Below are positions 1-10,160 of a stretch of 64,000 nt of DNA, in pieces; the stretch's first letter is position 1; each line of letters begins with the position of its first letter. This DNA comes from Phycomyces nitens (taxonomy: Eukaryota; Mucoromycota; Mucoromycetes; Mucorales; Phycomycetaceae). The stretch spans positions 1,922,001-1,986,000 of the forward strand of contig JAHRBC010000003.1 of the NCBI GenBank assembly GCA_022702545.1, read 5' to 3'. The position numbers and the translations under genes are program-made. The notes beneath the pieces were generated by a model that was not told the origin of the DNA, did no database searches, and saw only the letters and a list, made by a program, of their open reading frames with translations.

Positions 1-3000
1 ATCGTGTTGGCTCTTCTTATGCTCCAACCACTAGTCAGATCGTCCAACCAAGTAAGCCTAGGCACAGGATACTCTTTAGACGGTACTTTTGCATCAGTAT
101 ATGACTCAAGCTTGATACATCGTCTATGGAGTATGCCCTGGTTTGGGAATTGGGAAATACAGATCATTGCTATTAGACGTAATGTAGTATGATTTATCTG
201 TGCGCTAAGAATAAGCCCATTAATAAATATTCAAATAATCCAACTACCCCTAGCACAATTTATTATATTGTGCTTAGCAGGAATTATTGTTACTTTTAAT
301 ATTATATAACAGTTTCTATAAAACTGAATATTATAGTGTATTGCACAATATGCCTTGAAGCAACTAGTTATATCGGTAAAAATTTTGCGAGTAGCAAATA
401 TACTGGAAAGTTTGCTATAAATTCATTTTTTGTAGAAGATATGAAGCAATAAATGTGGTTCTTTACCTAGCATTCCTAATCAGAACTACAAATGGTTCGG
501 CGAAATGTTCTACTCAAAAACTTATAAAGCAAATATTTAAATATACAATATAGAATTTTGTACATGTAATGAAAATGTGCTAAAATATGTTTTCTTGAAT
601 ATTATTATATATAGTATACAAGAAATAACTACAATATTTTATATTTGTAGAGTACTAGATGAATTGGCTTATATATGAATAAAAATATTATTGCAAAAAT
701 ATCTTCAAATCCACTTTACCTTTTCAAACGATTAGACATATATTTTCTGATATGCCTTTTTTTTTTTTTTGAATTGGGGTTTCGGTGAAGTATACGCTAC
801 ATTTTTATAAAAAATATATTTAGACAATACATGAACCCAGTCTACTCAGGCATATTGAGCATTGAATATGTAAAGAATATTATTAACATATTCTGCTCCA
901 AATTCCTATTAAAAACACAATAAGACAATTATCGCGTGGTTGCAGATATCAGTATATAAGGCATAGTTTTATAATATTTTATATTTTTATATTAATAACT
1001 TTGACAAAAAGTACTTGGAGTCTGTTCGCTAATTAATAACTGATTATTTTACTTTATATACTGGGAAATAGGAATCCTCTAAAGATTTGTCTGTTTTTTT
1101 TTAAAAAAAAAGGAGTATATAGATATCAAATTATAGATTTTATAAAAAGCTATATAATGACATGCTTATATAAAAAGTATTAAACACTTTCTGACCAATA
1201 TACCGGTACATTTAGCCTTTTTATTCTTATTGATGTTGTACATATACACACATATATATGCATATATTAGTTAAAGTTGACCATATAAATATTGAATGAA
1301 AAATGTTATTTAAGAAATAAATAAATTGTACATGTGATTACATATCTATCTCTTCTGCTGTCTATTTGAATTGGTATATCATATTACTTGAGAGGATACC
1401 CTATATTAGTACCGGATATTTTTGTAAGCATAGATAGTGTACACAGTTAAAAAAATTGATTCAATTTATCTCGTTGCGAAAAAAAAATCATTGGTATAGG
1501 ATGTTGAACATTATTCTACCTCATACAATAGGGATGTACTACAAGACAACACCCGAAAAACGGGCAAAAAAGATATATTTAATCTAAATATTTCCGCAGT
1601 TTTTAATATATGAATTAAATGGAACCAATTCTTCACTGTGGCACCAACCGTTAATTAAATATGTTTCACCTGTGCTGAAAAGATACGTTTTTACTACCCC
1701 AACCCGTACACAGTACAGGAGTAGCTTTCCATCATATATGGGAATATTTTTTAAAGAACAGAATGTTTATGAATGTGCAATTGTGTTGTAGAATCTACTC
1801 AAACTTCGCAATCTTTACATTTATTATCAGCTACTTTACAGGCAATCAATCTTTGGGTAAAAATATATATAGCAGCTGATAATACTACAATGGCACATTT
1901 TTCTTTTGTAAAACTATTTGTCCTTGTGTATTGGTACTAATCTTTAACGACTCTTTTATGCAGATATTCTAACAATATTCACAAAACTGCATTACTTTTT
2001 ATGTAAAATTACTTCAAGATAGCCTAGGGTAACACCCATAATTTTCCGGTTAAGGCTACTTTGTTACATGGTCTTGAGACATGTAGTAAATTCCCTCCAG
2101 CCATGGGTGATTACTCGGTTGACTTTCTGGTCATGTTTCCATAACCAGTTTTATTTCCCCAAGCTGTTTCATAGTACATATTACCAATTTTGTACCTATT
2201 GCTTGTATATGATGCCATTTGAGTAGAACAACTGCATTTTCTAGCTTTCATTTCAATCTCTCCAACTTGATCTTTCTTAATGTCACGCTTTTTACAAGGT
2301 TACCCAATGGAATCGTAAACCGGCCTTGTTCTATTCTGTTCCATTTTTCCGGCCTAATCTTCCAGCAAGATAGCGAGTAGAGAATAACAGCCAGGAATTA
2401 ACACTGATGAACCTTTTATAAACAATATATACAGGTACCTTGACAGTAAATACTTTTATTTTTACCAATCTGCTTTTATTATGATTCACACTAAACACCC
2501 GTTTTGCTAACTGGCTTTCTTTGCAAAAAGTGTTGCAAGATCATCACTGATCCGAATCAACGTAGTTAGTCTTCCCCTCTCCCCATAAAATCCAAAATTC
2601 AAAAATAACATATGATTGAAAAAAGATCTCTCAAAAACATATCGTGTTGATGTCTCAACATTAAACTCAAATATCTTATAAACCTGAGCTGACAACAACA
2701 GCTCCATAAAAACAAGGCTTCACTATAGAAGATTATCAGATTTCCTTTATGAATTTAATATAGATTTATAATGGAATCATGTTCCACTAGAGATTATCAG
2801 ATCTACCATGATTTTTAATATATTTTTATTATAAAATCTCATGTTCCACTAGATAAAATTATCAGATTTATCCTTTGTATTTTTAATATCCACATAAAGT
2901 CTAATGTTTCACTAGCAAAGATTATCAGATTTATTTCTATAGGATTTTAATATAATACTATAATAAAACCTCATGATTTATATTACAGTAATAGCGCCCA

Positions 3001-4019
3001 CTCTTCTCCGGCTAATATTATAAGTTTGGGCAGCCTTGAGATTCAGTCAATTCTCTGAATACCGGGTATTTGCTACGTTGACTCTGTGATCATGTTTCCT
3101 TGTTTGGATTGTGCCCCGGACTCCAATGTTAACATATGGTGACTAGCGCATGCTGTGTACTTGGATATGGTACTATGCACCGGATAGAATGACCGTGATT
3201 TCCGTACCTTGTTCCAACCTCTCCTCATAAAACATGAAACCCAAAAATATCATACTGTCAAGTATCAATTGGGCGTAACTTTGCAATGTTCCACTTGATG
3301 ATTTGCAGTAGATCTCCATAGATGTGAATGGTTTAGTTAATAAAAAACAGAGTTTATATACTACATTTTTGACCGCAATGACTGTATATTCTTTACGTTT
3401 TCAATAGTTTGCTACTCTAAAATCAAAAAATCATACTTGAGACCCAATTACCCGTATCTATAGAGATAAAATAATATATATTTTATATATAGACAGGTCA
3501 GTGTGCGCAGTAATAAAAGTATACAATAAAAGACAATGTCAATCGAGTATCAGATTTAATGAATTTCTATCTGATATCAACTTTGACAATATAATTAGAA
3601 ACAATCTTAAAAACATGTCGTGTTTATCCCTTGCATTCTAGAGTCCAGAGCTTCTGCCAATAAATCTGACCTGACAATAGCAGTTACTTAAAATATAGAA
3701 TTACAAACACGGTATATTGCTTTTCGTAACTTGATCTGATCAAATAATAAATGAGGATAATTGTGGTTTATGGAAACAATGGAATCTAATTTTTTGAAGT
3801 CAGAGGCCTTCCATATTACAAGGTAGTTGAATTGTGGCAGGCACACACATTACGCTTTTGCTGATTGGCCTAGGCATAAAAAACTCAAAAAAAGTGAGCC
3901 CAACATTGAGGACTTTCTGGTTATTGAAAAAATGCATACACAGTATCCCCAATTAATATAAATACTGAAGACTATACTTTAATATCTCTATTATCTTTTC
4001 AAACTATCTCAAGAACACA
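1..4019. other. AT-rich region without recognisable genes
   Basis: No open frame in these 4 kb resembles a known protein or shows a convincing exon series. The sequence is AT-rich with many homopolymer runs. It contains a four-copy tandem repeat (listed separately) and scattered diverged duplicated segments near 2.57-2.72 kb and 3.22-3.70 kb. It probably represents decayed repeat DNA. The 62-residue frame at 4-192 has no recognisable features. Confidence 0.6.
2720..2985. repeat. four-copy tandem repeat, about 62-65 bp period
   Basis: The core GATTATCAGAT(TT) recurs at about 2731, 2792, 2857 and 2920. Each copy is followed by an AT-rich stretch with TTTTTAATAT and then by TGTTCCACTAGA-like sequence before the next core. 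Copies differ by substitutions and small indels, so the array is old. No coding potential is visible in it. Confidence 0.8.
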
Positions 4020-5371
4020 ATGCCTTTAGCAAAATCAAGTTGCCTTTTGGCACTCTTATTCTTTGCATTATTCAATATTGCACAAGCACAATCACAACGT
4101 ATGTATTATTGATACTCATATCTATACAGAATCTCATCCAATACACTCTATAATAAAGAATACACTACAGTTACCTGTAATTCTTTGCCTACCGAGACAT
4201 ACAACCTTCCGCTCCGTATTGGAAGCATCTTTCTCATCTTGGTTACAAGTGGTCTTGGTAAGACAATCTTTACTTGACTTTAGTTACTTGAATCCTAAAT
4301 GTTTTGGTCCTCTAGGTGTATTCACTCCAATTATCCTCTTCCGTGTTCTCCCTTACAAAGCCGGTGGATTCCGAGAGCATTTTCTTAATATTGGAAAGTT
4401 TTGTAAGTATACATGTATAATGAGTACCGAATAGACTGTATAGGCTTACTCTATCTTGTGGATAGTTGGTACAGGAGTAATCTCAGGCACTGCTTTCATT
4501 CACATGTTGCCTGAAGCCTTTGGCCACTTTAGCAGTCCATGTCTTAGTAGTGGATGGAAAACATATCCAGGATATGCAGGCGTATTTTGCATGGTTGCTT
4601 CGTTTGGTCTTCAGCTAATTGAACTTTTTGCCATTTCCAACATGGAGGCAATGGCCAAGAGACGTGCTCTTGCTGCACAGACTGAGGAAGAAAGTGCTGG
4701 GGTGGAAGTTACAGATTCCAAGATTGTGCCCGCTAATACCAAAGGAGATTTAAGTCCACACGAACACAGCCACGATGGCTTTTCTACAGAAGGTCATGTC
4801 CACAGTGCTGGATTCTTGGAGAACGACGAAAAGATGATGCGAAACATGGGTACTTTTATACTTGAGCTTGGTATCTTGGTGCACTCTATTATTATCGGTA
4901 TCACTGTTGGAACTACCGGCAACCATGGCTTTATAACTCTCTTGATTGCGCTTGTATTCCATCAGGTAAACAAAGAAACTTACATATCAAGTATCTCGTA
5001 CTAATCAACATCCTTAGTTCTTTGAGGGTGTGGCCCTCGGAACACGTATCAATGAGCTCGAGTTCAAAGGCTGGATAAAACCAACTATTATGGGAGCCTT
5101 CTTCCTTATTATAACACCATTTGGTATGGCTATTGGTGTTGGTGTTCACAGTGCTTTCCCTGCAAACTCTAGCTCCTTTATTCTTGCTCAGGCCATTCTT
5201 GACTCCCTTTCCGCTGGTATTCTCCTCTACAGCGCCTTTATTTCTCTCATGAGCCTTGAGATCAACCAAAACGTTGCTTTCCGCAGATCGAGTACTATGA
5301 ATAAGATCATCTCATTTACATCCATGTATGCTGGCGCTGCATTGATGTCTGTGTTGGGTACATGGATTTAA
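4020..5371 (+). CDS. ZIP-family zinc/iron transporter
   Basis: Predicted divalent metal (probably zinc) importer of the ZIP family, an integral membrane protein. I join five exons (4020-4098, 4171-4257, 4316-4402, 4466-4965, 5018-5371), giving one frame of 368 residues. The protein starts with a hydrophobic signal-like segment (MPLAKSS then a Leu/Phe run). Next come ZIP transmembrane helices including IGSIFLILVTSGLGVFTPI and FFGTGVISGTAFIH. A histidine-rich cytosolic loop (HEHSHDG, HVHSAG, about residues 180-200) follows. The two metal-site helices are then seen, with HSIIIGI and, across the last splice junction, HQFFEG. Length and motif order are typical of fungal Zrt-like proteins. Exon ends follow GT-AG and phases match. 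Zinc versus iron preference cannot be told from sequence. The ATG chosen is the one giving the signal-like start. The neighbourhood is repeat DNA. Confidence 0.9.
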
Positions 5372-5959
5372 ATATAGTCACAAAAAGTGTATTTCTTTTC
5401 AAAAACCTGTTTACTCTCTATGTGCTACATCTTTAACTTTGAATATTATTCAATGTACCAAGAGTTGTAGCTCTTGCTTATTTATTCATTTATTTATTTG
5501 CTTATTAAAATATATACATTTATCTAACATGTGGAATTGATTAACAATGCATTAGTATTGAATCAACTATATATAGTACTAAAATATATTACAATACTCA
5601 AAGATCCAAGGCCTGATATGCTTTATGGCAGGATGTCGATAATTAAACAACCTATAAATACAGAAACATGGCTTCATGTTATTGATATTATTTAATAATT
5701 AAATTGTGAGCTAGAAACTCGTATTTCTTATCCATATAAAATACAATGACTACAATATGGTATATGGTTATGTATTACTGCTGTCAAATGTCTATCTAGT
5801 TTATCAAATCAACTACTCCTTTGCTTACCAGAGCCAAGTGATGCTACCAAATTTAATGAAAGTATCAATAATCACAGATTTAGTATGCAAATATTGAGCA
5901 ATTGTAAGCTTTGTCGAGACCTGTTAATGAAAAACATGTTTTTGGATTGGTATTATTCT
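5372..5959. other. intergenic, nothing recognised
   Basis: AT-rich sequence downstream of the ZIP gene. I see no exon-like frame, RNA gene or clear repeat. A run of TTTATT units lies near 5480-5500. Confidence 0.5.
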
Positions 5960-6410
5960 TCATGTATACAAGCAATTGACCAAAGAGTATATAATAAAGA
6001 CAAGACCTTTATTCAATACAGGATAGCCATATTTATAGTTTTCTGAATCTAGTAATACATTATCTATGAAAAAAGCAATGCTTATCCACTCTTTGGTCAG
6101 AGACTTTTTAAGCTGGTTTAATATTGTATGTTGGATTAATCTTGGACCAATATAATTATCCAATATATTCCAACTGTTCTCGATTAGACTCAAGTCAGGA
6201 CTTGTTTGATGACCAGTCAAGAACAACTCAAGTTTGTCTTTACATCTTTTGGACATTGCAACCTTGTGTGATATGGGAAATAAAGTAAAAGTATAACAGC
6301 AAGTATTGTAGAGAATTAACAAACTCGGCGATATTGTACACCTGCATATTAAATGAATTGTTCAGTTTTTATATCTAGTTGACTTTACTTGAATATAAAA
6401 TAGACCTTTC
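5960..6410 (-). pseudogene. Tc1/mariner transposase, C-terminal remnant
   Basis: The minus-strand frame (stop at 5960) carries the Tc1 C-terminal signature SPDLSLIENSWNILD, which normally supplies the third catalytic acidic residue (LIE). After it come KKSLTKEW and a tail resembling the usual end of Tc1 transposases. The region upstream that should hold the second catalytic Asp (QDNAP-like) is unrecognisable. No N-terminal helix-turn-helix half is visible nearby. This is a truncated, inactive copy. No terminal inverted repeats could be assigned. Confidence 0.75.
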
Positions 6411-6880
6411 TGCCAGAAAAGACATTGGTGAAAAGATGGTCTATTGGATTTACTTTTTTTTAGCCTTGTTCGAGCCTTTATTTTATTCTATTGTTGATGA
6501 CACGAATATCTTGATACACTACTTCTTGTTCTTCTAGTCATTATTTTGCCGATTTTTCCATGTTCTTAATAATACCTTTATTTTTTTTATCCTTGGCTTT
6601 TGATGAGTCAATAGCATCAACTAGACTGGTATTGTAGCCAAGGCTGTAAATAGTTTTATAGAGAAGACAAGATTGACAAATGGTTGTAGAGTCTCTCTGT
6701 CCCTTCTTTTTGTAAATTCTCTATTATTCTAGATATACTTTGGTGCTTTTTGTTGCTGATGGCCCAAGGTTTGTTGCGCATTTGCTGATTGCAAGAGATT
6801 GATTCAGTAGATTGTGTACATTACAGCCAAATACTCTTTATGTTAATATATTTAAAATTTAGTAAAGACATTAGTAGGAG
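6411..6880. other. intergenic, nothing recognised
   Basis: Non-coding sequence between the Tc1 remnant and the GAA tract. No supported gene or RNA was seen. It may include further decayed transposon sequence, but I cannot identify it. Confidence 0.4.
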
Positions 6881-6886
6881 AAAAAG

Positions 6887-6973
6887 AAGAAGAAGAAGAA
6901 GAAGAAGAAGAAGAAGAAGAAGAAGAAGAAGAAGAAGAAGAAGAAGAAGAAGAAGAAGAAGAAGAAGAAGAAA
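6887..6973. repeat. (GAA)n microsatellite, about 29 units
   Basis: A nearly perfect run of AAG/GAA trinucleotides about 87 bp long, preceded by AGGAGAAAA and followed by AAAGGCG. In six frames it produces artefactual poly-Arg and poly-Ser proteins, which I do not regard as genes. The purine strand is the + strand. Confidence 0.97.
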
Positions 6974-7149
6974 AGGCGATTGAATTAGCATGAGATTTAG
7001 TGATTAGCTCTACAGATGTAAAGAATCTATTATCTTGAGTGATGGGCACATCATTTTGGTAAAAAAAATAGGCAGCAGACACTATAGACATTATTACCAT
7101 AAAAGGCAAGAAAAGAGTTGCACGTATTTCTTAATTTTCTATATACCAG

Positions 7150-7378
7150 TAATACTGGTGTATGACTCGGTTGGTTGAGGCGTTGGATTTTCAATGTACA
7201 GGTCGGGGGTTCGAATCTCGGGCTTGGAAATTGGGGAAAAGACGCTTTCGCCGACTGGGTTATATACTGGGGCAGTACCTGGGACTTTAGCTAAGTCTCA
7301 GCTTGGACTTCGGTGGCCGCGGGGATTCCAATCTACCAAGCTTAGCTTGGTAGAGTACTGTTGCATTTTTTAATTTTT
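7150..7378 (+). repeat. tRNA-derived SINE-like element
   Basis: A tRNA-like head contains an A-box-like segment (GACTCGGTTGGTTGAGGCG, about 7161-7179) and a canonical B box (GGTTCGAATCTC, about 7208). The body then continues through GACGCTTTCGCCGACTGGG and a hairpin-like AAGCTTAGCTTGGTAG, and ends in a T-rich tail near 7365-7380. The head does not fold as a full tRNA: the T stem and acceptor are mismatched. The tail is repeated about 250 bp downstream. This architecture is that of a Pol III SINE. Family identity is unknown. Confidence 0.6.
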
Positions 7379-7544
7379 TTTGTCGTTTTGGATTTGGGTT
7401 GGTCTTCCAATACTATTACACAGCCAATATTTCCCAAACCTACTGGGAGTCGTAAACGAAGATAGAAAGATAGATCCTTTTTATTCAATGAAATATTGTC
7501 TTCTTTTATATCTTTTCTAAACCTACTCAGCCATCATAAGTGTC

Positions 7545-7650
7545 TGACATTTTGGTGGCCTCAAAGGTTCCAATCTACTTAGAAGGAGAGCTTAGTAGAC
7601 TACTACTATTTTTTAATTTTTTTTTTTAATTTTTTTAGTTTTTCAAATTT
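7545..7650 (+). repeat. second copy of the SINE-like tail
   Basis: GGTGGCCTCAAAGGTTCCAATCTAC, then GCTTAGTAGACTAC and an oligo-T/A tail, parallel the 3' part of the element at 7150-7378 (GGTGGCCGCGGGGATTCCAATCTACC...). The two are clearly diverged copies. The tRNA-like head is missing here, so this copy is 5' truncated or too decayed to see. Confidence 0.55.
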
Positions 7651-7917
7651 ATTTATTAGGGGGTTTCACTGATTTTATTTTTCCAAGTTTTATCTATTGG
7701 CAATCAAACCAACTCGGCCTATGTGAGAGGCACTTCTGTGTCTGGGGTATAACTGTCTTCTCAAGTCAGGACCGTACTTTTACCAAGCCTGAGTATGGAT
7801 CTTAGCCCTGAGTTTGGTACATGGCCGTTGCGATATCTGGTCAATCTCTTGCTATCCGGTAATCAATATTGTAACAGTGTATAAAGTCATACTTTATTCA
7901 AGCCTCCAATCTCTCGT

Positions 7918-8335
7918 GGTCGGTTAATGGAACCAGGTGCTGCGAAGATGTGCTTGTCAGGATTTTGGCTGGACGTCTTTAGGCCATTATCTTACGCTGG
8001 AAACAATGTTCAATTCTCGCCCGTAGTCCTCTGGGCTACAAGACTATATTCATCGCTTTTGGTTATACTACTCTAGTAGTTATACCCAAGAGCACTTTGA
8101 TAATGTTAATCCTGAGAATGTAAAATTGCGTTTAGATGAAACGAAGGAGGCGGGGTCACGTAACTGAATATAGCCTTTGTTGCTTAAAACAGTGAGGAAT
8201 AGCCCCAGTCTTTTGAATTTTGTTGTTCTTTTGAACATCCTGTCTCGGTCTATAGTTGACTTTGGTTGACTTGACAGGCAGTTTTCTGGCCTTGGTTGGA
8301 AGACCGTGAGTTCGAATCTCACAGAGACTTTTAGA
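7918..8335 (+). repeat. tRNA-like fragments, probable SINE heads
   Basis: Two stretches look tRNA-derived. Near 7918-8030, GGTCGGTTAATGG and a GTTCAATTCTCGCC box are spaced roughly like A and B boxes. Near 8300-8325, GTGAG-TTCGAAT-CTCAC forms a perfect five-base-pair T arm followed by AGAGACTTT. A matching acceptor strand (GTCTCGG) occurs about 85 bases upstream at 8240, but the D and anticodon arms cannot be drawn. I treat both as pseudo-tRNA or SINE heads, not functional tRNA genes. Confidence 0.4.
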
Positions 8336-8449
8336 TAGTTTTATTCTCTAAATATTTCTTTCTTTGATTTAATATTCGTACAGACCCATACCAAGATTAA
8401 GGACAATTGCTTTAAACCTCACAAAATAAAGAGTCAGCACTGTGGTATA

Positions 8450-8710
8450 CACACCACAGTTGAGTGAAATACAGACTCCACAACCGATCTCTGGTTACTA
8501 CTTGCTAATGACCCTGGCAAGTTAACATCCCAGGAGCAGTTACACACCAGGCACACGTACACTTCACACTACTACAGTGATAACCGACCATTACACAATA
8601 GAGATTATTAGAACAAGGGAACTAGAATAATAACTATATAAACCACCATAATATTCTTTCTTCAATAAATAACACTCTCACAGTATCTACAAGTTCCCCC
8701 TAAAAACCCT
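8450..8710 (+). repeat. dispersed repeat copy 1 (LTR-like)
   Basis: Shares a diverged segment with 9868-10160: CTCTGGTTA, GGCAAGTTAACAT, CAGGA(G/A)CAGTTACAC and CACACGTACACTT occur in the same order in both. Both copies continue through a TATAAAC/CATAAAC element and TAATATTC. A TATA-like box followed by an AATAAA-like signal would suit an old LTR, but I could not define TG...CA ends. Confidence 0.5.
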
Positions 8711-9867
8711 AATTTACCACACTAACTCTTGTGCAATTGGTTTACACAATATAATTAAAATCTTTTCAGGTAATAGGTATGAGGTATAAAATATTCTGTG
8801 TGCTTATTGGTGTTGGCTCTAGTACGCATAGAACATACAAGTTACCTATGAAAACTAAAAAAAAATACTTGAAAATTAATAAATAAAAGAAGTGGCTCAA
8901 TACTAGGAGAGAGAGAAATAATGTATAGGAAAAAATGAAAGTACTAGGTTCTATCGTTTCAATAGGGTTGGTTAAATATTAGAGAGCACAACTTGATAGT
9001 GGTTTTAAGGAATTTATTGAACTTGACTCGGTGAGAGAAGTTGTTAGTATTTTGAGGATTGCTTGTTTAAATTTAAAGTGTCAATTAATCATATAACTCC
9101 CTTTTTTATAGATAAATTATTCAAGAAAGGTACCAAACATAAAGCATATCAATTTATGCTTTTTTTAAAAAATGGTGTCAGACAATTAAAAGTTGGTAAT
9201 ATAGGAAGTAAAGGTCTCCAGAAAGATTTGTAGTTTGTCTGATACCTCCAAGTAATGAGCCATAGTCTCTTTGGCTTTAGTCATTAAGACCGATCAATCA
9301 ATGACTCTATAAAATACTAATAATTGATTAAGAAGTGCCTTATTAGACTCCTCTTGACTCGATCAATATATCACAAAATGAAATTCCATAGTTTTTGCTG
9401 AGTTCCCAAGTCTAACACTGATACTTGTGGAATATTGTGCTTAAAGATTGATGAATCATGTCTTTCTCACGGATCCATGTCAAGAAGATACCTGTAATAT
9501 ATGTGATCTATAGTACCATATTGATAAAGATTACAAGGCCAACTTACTAGGACCCTCCTGCTGGTAAAGTTGGGCTTGTACCTCTTCCGGAGACGCTTCC
9601 CGCTGTTATCCAAGAAAATTTCAGCCTTCTCCTGGATGTGCCTACAACTATGAATGGATTCCCAAAGATAGAAGAATTTATAATGCCTATATCAAACCCA
9701 TTTCCGACATATAAACAACCCAATAAAGAATAAATATCTTTTTGACTATTTCTATCCTTCCTATATTTTATAAAAAAAATACAGTCTTCTTCATCACAAA
9801 TCCACCCCAAAGATGCTGACTGAAAGGCGTAAAAGACCCGTTGAATTTTATTTGAGCCATACATACC

Positions 9868-10160
9868 ATATTTGAGTAAAATATAAGATTCATAACCCAA
9901 TCTCTGGTTATCATTTACTAATGGCTTTGGCAAGTTAACATTTCAGGAACAGTTACACGCCAGACACACGTACACTTTACACTATCACAGCAGAGGGGCT
10001 TAGTTCCTTGACTTGGTTGATTATACCGCTTCCCTAGCACATAGACGGAAAACACGGTAATATTACAGAATTGCATCATAGAAATTAATCATAAAAGTAC
10101 ATAAACTATGATAATATTCCTTATTAAGTGATATTTGCAGTATATGTAAATTCCGAGTCA
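9868..10160 (+). repeat. dispersed repeat copy 2 (LTR-like)
   Basis: Diverged partner of 8450-8710 in the same orientation, starting near CATAACCCAATCTCTGGTTA. It includes TGGCAAGTTAACATTTCAGG, a shared CACACGTACACTTTACACT block and an AT-rich 3' part. About 1.4 kb separates the copies, and no protein is recognisable between them. Confidence 0.5.

Noticed and set aside
4..192. 62-residue frame at the left edge
   Set aside because: No family resemblance, no exon context, surrounded by AT-rich repeat-like DNA.
6789..7109. Poly-Arg and poly-Ser open frames on both strands
   Set aside because: They are six-frame readings of the GAA microsatellite and have no other protein features.
8240..8330. 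A functional tRNA gene around GAGTTCGAATCTCAC
   Set aside because: The T arm is perfect but the D and anticodon arms cannot be formed, so it was kept only as a tRNA-like fragment.
9547..9933. 128-residue minus-strand frame
   Set aside because: It overlaps the dispersed repeat at 9868-10160, has no recognisable motif and no spliced continuation.
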